From positions 15,128,001 through 15,192,000 of the forward strand of contig JAMPIQ010000002.1 of NCBI GenBank assembly GCA_024699855.1: a stretch of DNA of 64,000 nucleotides, written 5' to 3'. The notes below the pieces were generated by a model. That model searched no databases. It had not been told where the DNA came from and saw only the letters and a program-made list of their open reading frames with translations. Positions 33,572-44,443 of the stretch are shown piece after piece. Within the stretch, counting starts at the first letter, position 1. Each line of letters begins with the position of its first letter. The position numbers were made by a program, and so were the translations under genes. This DNA is from Aphelenchoides besseyi. Taxonomy: Eukaryota > Nematoda > Chromadorea > Rhabditida > Aphelenchoididae.

Positions 33572-34905
33572 AAGACTAACGACAAAAAATTGTTTTGACA
33601 ACCGCGTCAGGAAAGCTACCACAAGTGATAACCACCAAGCAGTCGAAGGGAGAGCCTGGGGAAAACCCCTGGGGACGCTTTCAACCGTGAACCCGAACAC
33701 GGTCCCACCCGGAGGTGGGTTATGCTAACTCTCGATTCAACACTCATAGCCTTGGTGAATCTTCGGTAAGAGACCCGAACTTCCGAAGAAGTCGAAGTCA
33801 GTACCTCCGCACAACCATTAGGCTATGAGCTGCTGGTGACTGCAGGACAGAAAGCCGCTCATGATCCGGAGATTTCGACATCCACTTCTCAGTGGACTGC
33901 AATTGGTTCTGCACTTCAGTTGAGTGGTTGAGAGTACAACAACAAACTTCTAAGCATGTTCATGACTTGTATTCAAATTCGGTTTCACCCACAAGTGAAC
34001 CGATTGATGTACAATTAACAGTAATAATTGCAGTGATATTAAGTAGTTGTTCCTGCAAATTATAGCGATTGTGACCAACCAATATCGTTGTTGTGGTCGA
34101 ATTCACAAGACCCAGTTTTTGGTATGCTTTCGATTCCAATTCTGCTCTCGATCAAGCTCAGCTGTCCAAATTCATAGAATTATAATCTTCTACGCTCATT
34201 AACTCGTGTGCCAAATTAGAGCTCTCCATCACTAACAGGAAGAACTCCACAAACTTTTGCAATTTTGGACGATTTTTGACAGATTGTTCGGCTTTGAAGG
34301 GCTTTCATTTCTTGCTCTGTTATCCGATGGTTACTAGTTTGGACACGCTAAATAGCCAGACTTTTGGACTTCCCATCAATGTAATATGACCACTAGTTGT
34401 TGCCAGAATCTCCGAAATACATCGATTGGCGTGATGGACGTGCTATACAAGGGAATGGGGGTCTTGTGTGTTTTAGCTCTCTGGCTGATCCAATTCAGCT
34501 GATACTCACAGGGTTTAGAGTTGATGAGTGGATGTTGTTCAGTTAATCACAGGTCTCTATAGTCACTGGCTCCCGAGTTGTAGTCAAGGGAAGTTGGTGT
34601 CTCTCGGAGGTTGGCATTCTTTTCAGGTGGTTTGTGTCCACTAACTATGTTTAGACTATTACATTTGAGTTTGTATGATGTGAGTGCAACTATTCGGACT
34701 GTAAACTTCGTTTGCAAACAAGGTTGTCAACATTTGATGGACACTAAGCTGGTGATAACCAGCCATTAGATCAACACTTCCATCTGTTTTGTAACAAGAT
34801 ATTGTCAGAAGTCAGTTATCAAGGACCATTGGAACACAATAACGTTTCATTTTATATGGTGTTGTTCGGCATGTGAACCTCTGCTAGTGAAAGTTGGCAA
34901 TTTTC
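33572..34905 (-). repeat. Helitron-tail fragment with structured end, copy 2
   Basis: In reverse orientation, 34050-34905 matches the end of the Helitron (about 8655-9530), including the last part of its helicase gene (34852-35085 keeps a degraded piece). 33572-34050 carries the structured segment also at 1-226 and 43405-43634. It is nearly colinear with 43405-44443 up to about 34600, where the other copy ends. It marks the left boundary of the fragment-rich module. Confidence 0.85.
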
Positions 34906-35110
34906 AACGCGCTTTCGACGCGAACACAAGGCCAATGAGTTTACTTTGGCAAGTGACCAGCGTCCAAAGCTTTTGCCGTTTGAAAGCCGCTTGCTTTTGG
35001 TGCCGTTTGCTGAGCTAAACTTCAGAGTTGAATCTGAACTTTCAGTTGCTGTTGGAGTCTTAGTTCTGTCGTAGAGTTTTGCCAAGTTCTGGTGACTGAT
35101 TTGCTACCAA

Positions 35111-35579
35111 ATGTCTTTGTTCAATCAAACTAACCAACTCGGACGAGAAGTGAGCGAACTGAAGAAACTCGTTGAATCCATGGACACAAAAGTCAAACAA
35201 CTGCAAAAGCGGGTGCAGGAAAAGAGCGCTGTTGAGATCGAACACGAAGACGTTAAACGTCGCGTATATAGTCCGCACGAAGTTGTCGTGAAAACGGTAT
35301 GTGAGAGTTTCACTATATCATTTCGTACTGGAAGATCTTACGAGAAAAGTAACATTAATTTTTTAGCGTAAAGATTTTCACTGGCCAATTTGGCCTATTG
35401 GGTTATTGTACGGATGTGGCATACTATTCTTGCTATTCATGATGGTTCTGATCGCGTCAATGTGCATAGAAAGGGCTTCACGGGATGGCTGGACACGGAC
35501 ATCATACAACAATCAATCTGATTCTCAATGTTTACTTAGATGTAAATCCAAATGCGACAATCGAGATTCCTTTTTTTAA
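35111..35579 (+). CDS. Small coiled-coil, single-membrane-span protein
   Basis: Exon 1 (35111-35296) reads MSLFNQTNQLGREVSELKKL and continues as a heptad coiled coil (LVESMDTKVKQLQKRVQEK). It ends KT at a GTATGTG donor. Exon 2 rejoins in phase as RKDFHWPIWPIG and has one membrane helix, LLYGCGILFLLFMMVLIASM, then a Cys/Ser-rich polar tail ending in TAA at about 35579. About 130 residues; no family recognised. It lies just inside the module boundary and looks intact. Confidence 0.6.
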
Positions 35580-35646
35580 ACGTGTATTGTAATCGATCTG
35601 CCATCCACTTTAGAGTTCCGAATCAATTGCTGTTACTCTATTGATG

Positions 35647-38007
35647 CAATGGAATAAACTCTTACAAGCAATGGAAAGAGCAGCCACTGAGTACATCAAT
35701 GAGTGGGCCAACGAATCTTTGAATTCTTTCGAAGGACAGAAACCAGATGACCGGCACTTTGTGGATCAACATCCTCACTAACGTTCGACTGCGACTTTGA
35801 GTTCCAGGAAACCGCAGCTTCAGTTCTCGTGTTGTCAACGGTCGTGTTTGAACGCACTTTCTCGACTTTAACGAATTGCGCCAACGCCGCGATGTGCAGG
35901 AACGTTGGATTGAGGCTCGTGAGGTTTTCGATTCGTTTGCAACGTTTCTCTTTTCCAGTACTCCAACGCGCATTCCCACTACGACGAAGACGCAATCCGT
36001 CGATTGGACTCGACGCTGAAGAAAGTCACGGCTTTCATGAAGCGCGTCAAAAACATCGGCACCACCGTGACCCCCGAATCGCTGTTGCCCGAGCTGGCGA
36101 AGCTCAATCTCTCCAAGTTTGTCGACAAAATCGCGTCCAGTGTTTGCGATGCGAAGATCAAAGTCGAGGACTTGTCGACTTAAAGAGAGTTTATTTACAC
36201 CGCTTTTTGGCATCTTACGTTTTCAGATTCATCGCTGAATTGATTCTGAACGGAGTGCTTAAGACCGAAGGTCTTCAGCTCATTGGCTCCCTGTTGTCCT
36301 ACTTGATTAACACGGACAAACAAGAGCACGTGAACGTGCCGATTCTTTTGCTCTTTTGGCAGACCAATTTGTTCGAGTGTTCGGCGATGGTTCCATTGAG
36401 TTGTCAACGTTCGGCAACGGAAAATGAGTTGGAAGAGCTCGTGAAACTTCTCCCCGACACCATCAGCAAAGAGCAACGAGGAGCCATGAAGAATCTGCTT
36501 AAAACGTACATGGCGTCGCTAGTCGAACATGTGAATACCGTTCGCTTGAAAATGAACACGGTCCTCAAGTCGATTAAACGACAAGAACGAACTCGAGGTT
36601 TATCGACAAGTTTTCCGATTGTTTTCATTGTGTTCAGGTGATGCCGCGGCTGAGGACCGACAGAGTTATGACGAGCTGAAAACAACTTTCGATCGTCTGT
36701 TGAATAGCGCCATGGAGCTGAGTCAATGGGTCGGCATTGAGGTGCCCGAAATGCCCGAAGAGCTGAGTGACGATGAAGTTGCCGAAACCGAAGTGAAGAA
36801 AACGAACGGCGGAGGTTCGGGTCGAGTTCTGAAGTTTGTGGACGAAGATACTCGTTTGTTTTATGAGAAATTGGGTACTGTCGAACTTCAAACCGACCCT
36901 CTAAACTTCTTGTTTAGTGAACGTGGAGCACGCCGCACTTTTAGCCCGAAACACACCGACGATGGAAGACGATGGCAAACAGGAAACTGAAGATTTCGGC
37001 GAAACGAACATTGAGGTCCTCGTCGACAACATCAATCTCGAGGATTTGGAGTCGGAAGACGATGCAGAAGTTTTAGTGGAAGTTCCGGAAGCGGAAGAGC
37101 AAATCGATGAAGAAGGTGCCAGCCACTCCAACACTGAACACTAAAACTGAGGGTAAGAAATCGAAAGTTGCACCAATTGAATGGTTTGTTTGAGCAAATC
37201 GCGACTCAACAATCCTGAATCCGATGGACAATGTCTTCGGTGTGTCTTCAAACTTCACTTCCTTTCTTATCAAACTCTGCAATGCCATCAACAAAGAACG
37301 AATCGACGCGGCAGCTTTGGAGTTCATCACCAGTTTCAACAAAGCATCCAATCGAAAGCGTTTGATTCAACATCTCTTGGCAGCGCCGTACGATCGTCTT
37401 GACTTGTTGCCATTCTATTGCCGGTAATTCTTACTAGTTGAATGCTTATTGGGCAGTTTAGGTTCATGGCAACGATCAATGCGGTGGTGCCGGCCGTTCC
37501 ACGTCAAGTCGGTCGAACATTATTGGAGCGGTTTCGCGAGATTGCGAATCGTAAATGTGTTGTCACAAAAACAAAAGGCAAAAACACGGCCGGACAGCAC
37601 ATCGACGCCAAAGTTCATTTGTCCAAATTCATTTCCGAGATGGTGGGCTCCAAGAAGCAGTTCTTATAAGGGATCAATTGTTTTAGGTGAAATTTGGATT
37701 GTTGCCAAAAGCCGAGGGTTTGGCGTGTTTGCGTGCCCTACTCGTCGATTTGCGACAATATAGGTGGACATGTTCAGTGCGATGATCGAATCCATGGGCT
37801 ACTTTCTGTACAACTCGCCGGAGACTCACGGCAAAATGAAAGTCATTTTTTCGGTTCTGCGAAACAAAAACGATAAGATCAAAGATGAACGACAGAAGGC
37901 AAGTCGAATCGACGGATTCTGTCTTTTCAAGTTCGATCTTTTAGCTGCTTCTCGAAAACGCTTATTTCGCCGTTCTACCAACCGAAGAAACCTGTAGTAA
38001 TGAATGA
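35647..38007 (+). pseudogene. UPF2-like gene, truncated (nonsense-mediated decay factor relative)
   Basis: UPF2 bridges UPF1 and UPF3 in nonsense-mediated mRNA decay. Visible parts are FNELRQRRDVQERWIEARE, then IRRLDSTLKKVTAFMKRVKN and LNLSKFVDKIASSV (first MIF4G), RFIAELILNGVLKTEGLQLI, an acidic linker with FVDEDTRLFYEKL, AALEFITSFNKASNRKRL and YDRLDLLPFYCR (second MIF4G), and LENAYFAVLPTEET, then TGA at 38005. The third MIF4G (UPF3-binding) and the C-terminal UPF1-binding part are absent, and the next gene fragment starts six bases on. An in-frame TGA near 35850, and about 50 missing residues around 36190 with a TAA, add to the damage. It is probably a dead partial copy. Confidence 0.75.
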
Positions 38008-38012
38008 ACAGT

Positions 38013-39475
38013 TCATTTATTCTGATGAGTGACGGTTAGGCAAAAACTTAAGTATAAAATAAACAAAAAAACAAAACAAAATTCCCGATGTTGATCGTCG
38101 TCTGATCGGGCTGATCCAAGTCGCGGATGATTCGGCTTCCGATTATGATACTGAACTAGAACTGAAACCTCGATTTGATTAACAGACCATGGAAGTCGGT
38201 TTACCTTTTCAAACTCTCGATCCGATACTTCCAACACCTCTTTCACGCGTGCCTTAACATTGGCCACCGGTTCCTCGTTGATGACTTTGATCAGAAATGG
38301 CACACCGAACATTTTGCTGGGTTCCTTCTCGTAGTGCGAAACCGGAAGTAGCATCTCGTTCTCGTTCAAACTCAACTGATCAGCCGGTACTTCCTCAACG
38401 CGAAGCTGCAAACCCAATCGTCAGAAACGATTGCGTATCTTCAACTTACTGTTGCTGGCGAAGCGATTGGCGCCAACGAGTGTGTGATGCTTCGTTCGGC
38501 TAATTTGGCAATCGGAAGATTATCGTCCGAGACATGAGAGACGCGACTTTGAGATGGAGTATTCGAAACTTGAACGACTCTAAACAGAACGTTTTCAATG
38601 GACATAATCAACGAGAAACCAACGCAATTTTTCTTTGTTTTGCGAAAACTCGAACAACTCTTGAGCACCTTTGGCGATGTCCGCAATCGTTCCATCCTTC
38701 GGCGGAAACACACTGAACTCGCGAATCTGATACTTGTGGTCCATAACCGACACTCGGCAATGAATGTGATTGTCCAGCTGTTCGAACGGAATTGGAAGCT
38801 CCGAGTAGTAGACGGTGCACGGTCGACAGTTTCGTGGATCGTGAACAAAATTGCCGTTTGTTGCAATCAGATCGTGCATTGTCGAACGTTGAAAGTCTTC
38901 TTGAGTCATTAGAGAGTTCGGTCTTTCGGTGGGTGAAGTCGAGCGCCAAAGGACAATCTTCTTCGGATCGTAGTCCAATCGTTGACCGAGTGCTTCACAG
39001 AACTGCGTCAAACTCGCGTCCATTTGCACATCCACGGAAAAGACGTCCGCATTCGAGTTCAAAGTAGTCGCGTAGACATCGCTGTTCGGTGTTGCTTCCA
39101 CTTGCATATGAGCGAAGATCTGATTGCACGCGATGCTGCAGTTTGTTTTCCGTTGTCGCCGTTGCCGAATCTTGCACCATGGAGCCACAAAAGTTGAACT
39201 TCTTGCGGTTCGGATCGTACATTTTTCAGAAACGCAATCACCGACGAATCCTGATCGTCTTCTTCAGTCGGCATAAAATAAACGGCTTTACAAAGTTTGT
39301 TCTTGAAAAGCAACGTCTGAAGAATCGAGTTCATGTACCATGTAGCTCTCTGATGTCGAAGTGCAATGTCGCCGGCCTGTCGTTTGCTCTCCCAACTGAA
39401 AGAATTGTGGAGTGATTTCAGAACATTTCGAACTTACTGATTGCGGCCTCGTGTTATTGATGACCAGAAAGACTC
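38013..39475 (-). pseudogene. USP7-like ubiquitin protease, internally deleted and catalytically dead
   Basis: USP7 removes ubiquitin from p53 and other targets. From the right end the minus strand shows ALRHQRATWYMNSILQTLLF, aligning with the catalytic box G-A-T-C-Y-M-N-S. The nucleophilic Cys codon is TGG (Trp) here and the Gly is Arg. KAVYFMPTEEDD follows, then the chain jumps to the ubiquitin-like region FLK-MYDPNRKKFNFCGS with a one-base shift. Next come FSVDVQMDASLTQFCEALGQ, KDGTIADIAKGAQELF, VEEVPADQLSLNENEMLLP and FGVPFLIKVI. The bulk of the catalytic domain, including its His box, is missing. It lies tail-to-tail with the UPF2 fragment. Confidence 0.78.
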
Positions 39476-39589
39476 GCGGCTTCGCCGCTCGCTTTCTTTA
39501 CTTGTGTTTTGTGTGGGTTAAACTTGCGGCTTTGTCGCTTGCTTACTTGTAAACAATAACAAAAAATTCAACAATTAACTGGTGAAATG

Positions 39590-40070
39590 CACTGAAATCA
39601 AGAAATCAGAAACTTGACATTACATCGATCGTATCCCTGCGAATAGCTGTTTTGGATACATGTATTAAATACCGTTGTAACGCTCATTAGTTGAGTTTTC
39701 TAGAATGCTAATATGCACCTGTCAAAACACGACAAAAAATGACAACAACTACCTCTCGATTCGTACTAAAACCGAAAAAATCCGTAATCTCACAGTATAT
39801 TGATTCGAATATCTATCTTCGAGTTGCGTATTATATACTGTTGTAACGCTCATTAGATGAGCTTTCTGGATTGCTAACACACATCTGTCAATCGATGACA
39901 AAAAGTTTAACAATTGGCTGCCGAAGTCCACTTAAGCCCAAATTTTAAGGCCCGCATTATATCGATCGTATCTTTGTGAGTAGTCATCCTTAAACTATGT
40001 ACTATATAGCATTGTAACGCTTTTTAATTGCGCTTTCTAGAATGCTAATATACATATTAGAGAAACATCT
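39590..40070 (+). repeat. Diverged tandem satellite, about 170-bp unit, three copies
   Basis: The segment GTTGTAACGCTCATTAG and following TTTCTAGAATGCTAA recur at about 39677, 39843 and 40014 (spacings about 166 and 171), with shared CGATCGTATC and CTGTCAA blocks. Copies have drifted considerably. There are no coding features. Confidence 0.65.
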
Positions 40071-40402
40071 TAACAACCAAAATATGTGGACCCGCATTTG
40101 GAGCAAAAATGAACAGAAAATTTCTACCAAAGTTAATAACTCCATTGTGATTATTTTATATGCTGTCGTATATTGCATGTCGATGAGCCCTACTGATGCG
40201 CACAACGCTATGTTCTTTCAAGGCAATCGGCTCAAGTTTCGATATGGTTTGATCAGAAAAACCGATTTCAGTGTTAATTTCAAGTCAAAAATTTACTCAG
40301 TAAAAGTTCGTATCTTGCAAAACAAATGTTAAATACGTACTCTCCATACTCTAATCTATAAGTTGGAACACTTTGTTTTTGCTTAAACCTTCAAAAGCGT
40401 CA

Positions 40403-40447
40403 CCCCATCACCATCATCATCACCATCACTATCACCATCATCATTGC
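40403..40447 (+). repeat. CAT-type trinucleotide microsatellite
   Basis: A run of CATCAC and CAT units about 45 bp long, just 3' of the small two-transmembrane gene on the minus strand. Confidence 0.85.
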
Positions 40448-40455
40448 CGATTATG

Positions 40456-40691
40456 TTAGGGGATCCGAACATACCAGACCAAAGAAGAAACCATTCCAAA
40501 AGTTGCGAAGACGAATAACACCGCCGTAACAACAAATAGAAAATTGGCCTTGTACCCTTGGTAACTAATAAAGTATACCATGGCCGCATAGAACGGCCCA
40601 ACCAACGCGGCAAAGAACATGACTATCGTTTGTGCGCGCTAAAATTCAACATCAGACTCGTACTAAATAAACAACTTACCGTTTCGGCCAT
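40456..40691 (-). CDS. Two-transmembrane microprotein, best-preserved family member
   Basis: Exon 1 is MAET (40691-40680), ending at GTAAGT. A 41-bp intron is followed by exon 2 from 40638: RAQTIVMFFAALVGPFYAAM, VYFISYQGYK, then the helix FLFVVTAVLFVFATFGMVSS, ending WYVRIP and TAA at 40456. The whole is 64 residues and nearly all membrane. Upstream in-frame stops rule out a longer start. It has a complete shared promoter (TATAAG in reverse at 40796-40801), divergent from the atlastin copy. No known family recognised. This is the reference form for the array at 3.2-6.4 kb. Confidence 0.6.
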
Positions 40692-40759
40692 TGCCCGCCT
40701 TTCTTCGACTCCCGACTCGCGCCCTGGCGCGGCAGAGCGCGCTCAAGATCATCATCGAA

Positions 40760-40905
40760 CATTGCATCGAGCAAAAAAAGCTCGACGATCAAGCGCTTAT
40801 AAGGTGCCGCTGGAGTGCGGAGGCGGGATCAAGAAGCGCAGAAGGGTCAGCCGGACAAATCACTACATTCTTTGTAGCGTGTGAGTAGTCGGCCGCTTGT
40901 CCGTT
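40760..40905. promoter_or_regulatory. Divergent promoter block between microprotein and atlastin copy B
   Basis: Same block as 2236-2375. It lies between the minus-strand gene (start 40691) and the atlastin start (41028), and includes TATAAG in reverse (40796-40801) and the ACAAAGAATGTAGTGAT segment in reverse (about 40861-40877). Confidence 0.6.
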
Positions 40906-41027
40906 GCATTGGATCCAATTTTTCTGTTCTGCAAATTGCGGTAACTTTTGGGCGCGAATCTCGTTGAAGTCGCGTGAATTTACGATCGAAAAGTTTTCGT
41001 TCATCAATCGGCACTTTTCAGGACACG

Positions 41028-43090
41028 ATGGTGGAAGCCGGCAAAGCAAAACCGGTCAAGTACTTGGAAATCGAGTTTCCGTCCGAACCAGCGCCGGTGA
41101 AAATCCTGCAGCCGATCGAAGAGGATCACACGTTTCTTATCAATCAAAATGCTCTGGAGCGGATTCTTTGCGATCCATTGTATGCGAACAAAAAGGTAAA
41201 TTGACGTTTCGGGGCTTTGGATTTTGATTGCTTTTCAGGTTTATGTGATTGAAGTGGCTGGAAAGTTTCGAAAAGGAAAAAGTTTTCTATTGAACTTCTT
41301 TCTTCGTTACCTGCGATACGTGGCCGATGGATCACCGGCGGACGAGGACTGGCTTGAGCGTGAACCGACGTTGCAGGGATTCTCATGGCGCGGCGGCTCC
41401 GAACGTGACACCAACGGAATTCTGTTCTGGTCCAAACCCTATCTTGTCAAGGTTCGTTCAAATGATTTGGTTGTTTTGAAGCTTTTGAACTTTAGAATAA
41501 ACAAGGTGAAGAGCTGGTCGTTTTGCTGATGGACACGCAGGGCGCTTTCGATCAACAAAGCACAGTGAAAGATTGTGCAACGATCTTTGCGTTGTCCACA
41601 ATGATCTCGTCGGTTCAAGTAAACAGCTCGAGCTGATGACCAAAAAGCGTTGGTTACAGATCTACAACTTGCAATCGAATATTTACGAAGACGATTTGGA
41701 ACATTTGCAACTGTTCGCGGAATACGGCAAATTGGCGTTGGAGGAGAGTACCGGCAAACCGTTTCAAGTAAGTCGGAAACAATTTGTATTTGGTTATGAA
41801 TTGATTTCAGATACTCGTATTACTGGTGCGTAATTGAGGACTACTGCACCAAATCGAATACGGTTTCCAAGGCGGTGGTCGACTGCTTGAACGGCGACTC
41901 GAAACAAACCCAACACTGCATCCGGAACACATCAACAGATTCGAAATCATATTCGAGAGTCATTCGAAGATCTGAAAGGATTCCTTATGGGCGGTGGTGA
42001 TACGCCGTACATCGGAATTGCCGAACTTGAGCGTGAGCATATTTGTTGTCGGAACGAAGCGATTCGAAACTTCAAAAACACCAAGAAATTGGGAGGACCG
42101 GCACTTGCTCTTCAGTTCTTGGAGGAACTTGAAGAAGACATAACGGTAAGCAAAAACGATCTCAACAAGCAACAGTATGATCTTTCAGGGATCGTTTGAA
42201 AGTTTCGTTAAAGTCAACAACTCAAAGAATTTGTTCAAATCAATGCAAACGCCCGCCGTGCTTGTTTGCTTCATTGTCGTTAACTATGTTTGTCAAGAGT
42301 TTCTGCAGCTTTTCGGATTGGATGTCATTGCGTCGATTTTCTCGCCTATTCTTACGTTGGTTATCATCGCACTTGGAACGTGGACCTACTCCACATACAG
42401 CGGGTATGTTCGCGTATGCCCAGTCGGTCATTGACATTCGCGATTTGGCTTATGGAATTGATTCGGCTGTTGCGTGGATGTGGGAGAACTATCTGTCGCC
42501 GAGCTTCGGCACAACAATGGCCGTCGCTCGGCAAGTGCAATCTGTAAGCTCTAACCGTTAATGTAAATCTGTTTCATTGCATGAGTCGCGAATAAAAGAG
42601 GCTGACGTTCGGATTAGTAGAAGAAATTTATTTTGAAAGGCAAAACTGAACGAAGCGTTTAAATACAATAAAAGGAGATATAAACACCGAGGTGATTTCA
42701 AAGTGACTTCAATGTGATGTACACGCCGATTGCGATGATCAAGAAGGAACTAACTAATTCGTGGCTGATTTGGCAGAGAGTGGCACGAGCAAGCGCTTAA
42801 TTCAATGGAACCGAAGTACCACTCAACTGAAGACCTCCAACATTATCGAAGATCATAGCCAGAAACTTGCCTCTGATTGTAGTTGATTGGCACCATTGGA
42901 GATCACTTGTTTGGTGAGTTCATTGCTTCCGGTCTCGTTTATCATTCGCCATTTCCAGAACGGTGTTTCAAAAGAAGGCAAAATGGTGATTCAATACGCC
43001 GAGGTCGCCGCCGATGCAACCGATGCGCAAGCTCCGTTCAAAGCTGGACCGGCCGCCGGTGAGGTCGTTTTGCCAGTTACCGCCCAATGA
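41028..43090 (+). pseudogene. Atlastin-like GTPase pseudogene, copy B
   Basis: Exons 41028-41195, 41239-41451, 41496-41618, 41660-41766 and from 41811 join in frame. They show [20 protein letters not shown] (intact P-loop), [47 protein letters not shown] and [16 protein letters not shown] (41835-41837) then stands where the family has Trp, and the same frame continues GLLHQIEYGFQGGG. A second lesion is a frameshift near 41947. The middle domain is shortened. The membrane region FIVVNYVCQEFLQLFGLDVI and TWTYSTYSGY is good, then another shift precedes a tail IDIRDLAYGIDSAVAWMWEN. A last small exon ends LPVTAQ at 43090. It is better preserved than copy A. Confidence 0.85.
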
Positions 43091-43404
43091 GCTCTTCTCT
43101 TTTTCTGTTGTCGTTGAGACCAATAAACGTGTTCTTTGGATTTGACTTGCTTTTTGTTAGAATGAATCAAATGAACTCATTTGCTGCCCAATGAAATCAC
43201 TCGGTTGTTCATTTGAATCTCATCAAAATTCGCTTTGTGTTGTCGCTTAAGCACGAATAGGACCATTGATTTGTGTCTTCAATCCGTGAGTTCTTTACGT
43301 TTCCACTATGACTTGCTTTCATTGAAAGCCGATTGACAATCAAGAGCATTAAGGATTCACAAACTTTAGATCAAAAGGCCATTTCCAACCATCAATCTAA
43401 AATG

Positions 43405-44443
43405 CAAGACTAACGACAAAAAATTATTTTTGACAACCGCGTCAGGAAAGCTACCACAAGTGATAACCACCAAGCAGTCGAAGGGAGAGCCTGGGGAAAA
43501 CCCCTGGGGACGCTTTCAACCGTGAACCCGAACACGGTCCCACCCGGAGGTGGGTTATGCTAACTCTCGATTCAACACTCATAGCCTTGGTGAATCTTCG
43601 GTAAGAGACCCGAACTTCCGAAGAAGTCGAAGTCAGTACCTCCGCACAACCATTAGGCTATGAGCTGCTGGTGACTGCAGGACAGAAAGCCGCTCATGAT
43701 CCGGAGATTTCGACATCCACTTCTCAGTGGACTGCAATTGGTTCTGCACTTCAGTTGAGTGGTTGAGAGTACAACAACAAACTTCTAAGCATGTTCATGA
43801 CTTGTATTCAAATTCGGTTTCACCCACAAGTGAACCGATTGATGTACAATTAACAGTAATAATTGCAGTGATATTAAGTAGTTGTTCCTGCAAATTATAG
43901 CGATTAAAATCAATTAATATCGTTGTTATAGTCGAATTCACAAGACTCAGTTTTTGGTATGCTTTCGATTCCAATTCTGCTCTTGGTCAACCTCAGCTGT
44001 CCAAATTCATAGAATTATAATCTTCTACGCTCATTAACTCGTGTGCCAAATTAGAGCTCTCCATCACTAACAGGAAGAGCTCCACAAACTTTTTCAATTT
44101 TGGACGATTTTTGACAGATTGTTCGGCTTTGAAGGGCTCTCATTTATCTCTCAGTAATCCGGTGGCTACAAGTTTGGACACATTAAATAGCCAGGCTTTT
44201 GGGCTTTCTATTGTTATAATATAACTACAAGTTGTAGCCAGAATCTCCGAGATACATCGGTTGGCGTGATGGACGTGCTATAAAAGGGAATGAGGGGTGT
44301 TGTGTGTTTTAGCTCTTTGGCTGATTGGATTCCCCTGATATTCACAGGGTTTAGAGTTCAATAGTAGATGTTGTTGTTCTGTCAATCACAAGCTTCTACA
44401 GTCACTGGCTCCCGAGTTGTAGTCAAGGGAAGTTGGTGTCTCG
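43405..44443 (-). repeat. Helitron-tail fragment with structured end, copy 3
   Basis: Nearly identical to 33572-34600 in the same orientation. Its left part (43405-43634) is the structured segment; its right part (about 44000-44443) matches the Helitron 3' region in reverse. It stops at GGTGTCTC (44443), while the copy at 33572 continues into helicase sequence. It marks the right boundary of the fragment-rich module. Confidence 0.85.

Larger units (their letters stand above)
40739..43634 (+). repeat. Right arm of the large inverted duplication
   Basis: Reverse complement of 1-2403. This arm keeps about 520 bp (42420-42940) that the left arm has lost. The arms lie 38.3 kb apart. Homology ends at 40739 inside the two-transmembrane gene's leader and continues past 43634 as a different duplicated segment that also matches 33572-34600. 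Confidence 0.9.

Noticed and set aside
39460..39545. CRISPR-like or bacterial repeat (GCGGCTTCGCCGC and relatives)
   Set aside because: Only two imperfect copies of a short GC-rich motif without spacers. No CRISPR or prokaryotic feature exists in the window.
41835..41837. TGA read as Trp (altered genetic code)
   Set aside because: The TGA stands at a Trp position in atlastin and another TGA interrupts a plausible exon at about 32666. But intact genes here (HDAC11, CNPPD1, MED6, PIH1D1, TMX1) use TGG for Trp and have no internal TGA, and several end in TGA. Pseudogene decay explains it better.
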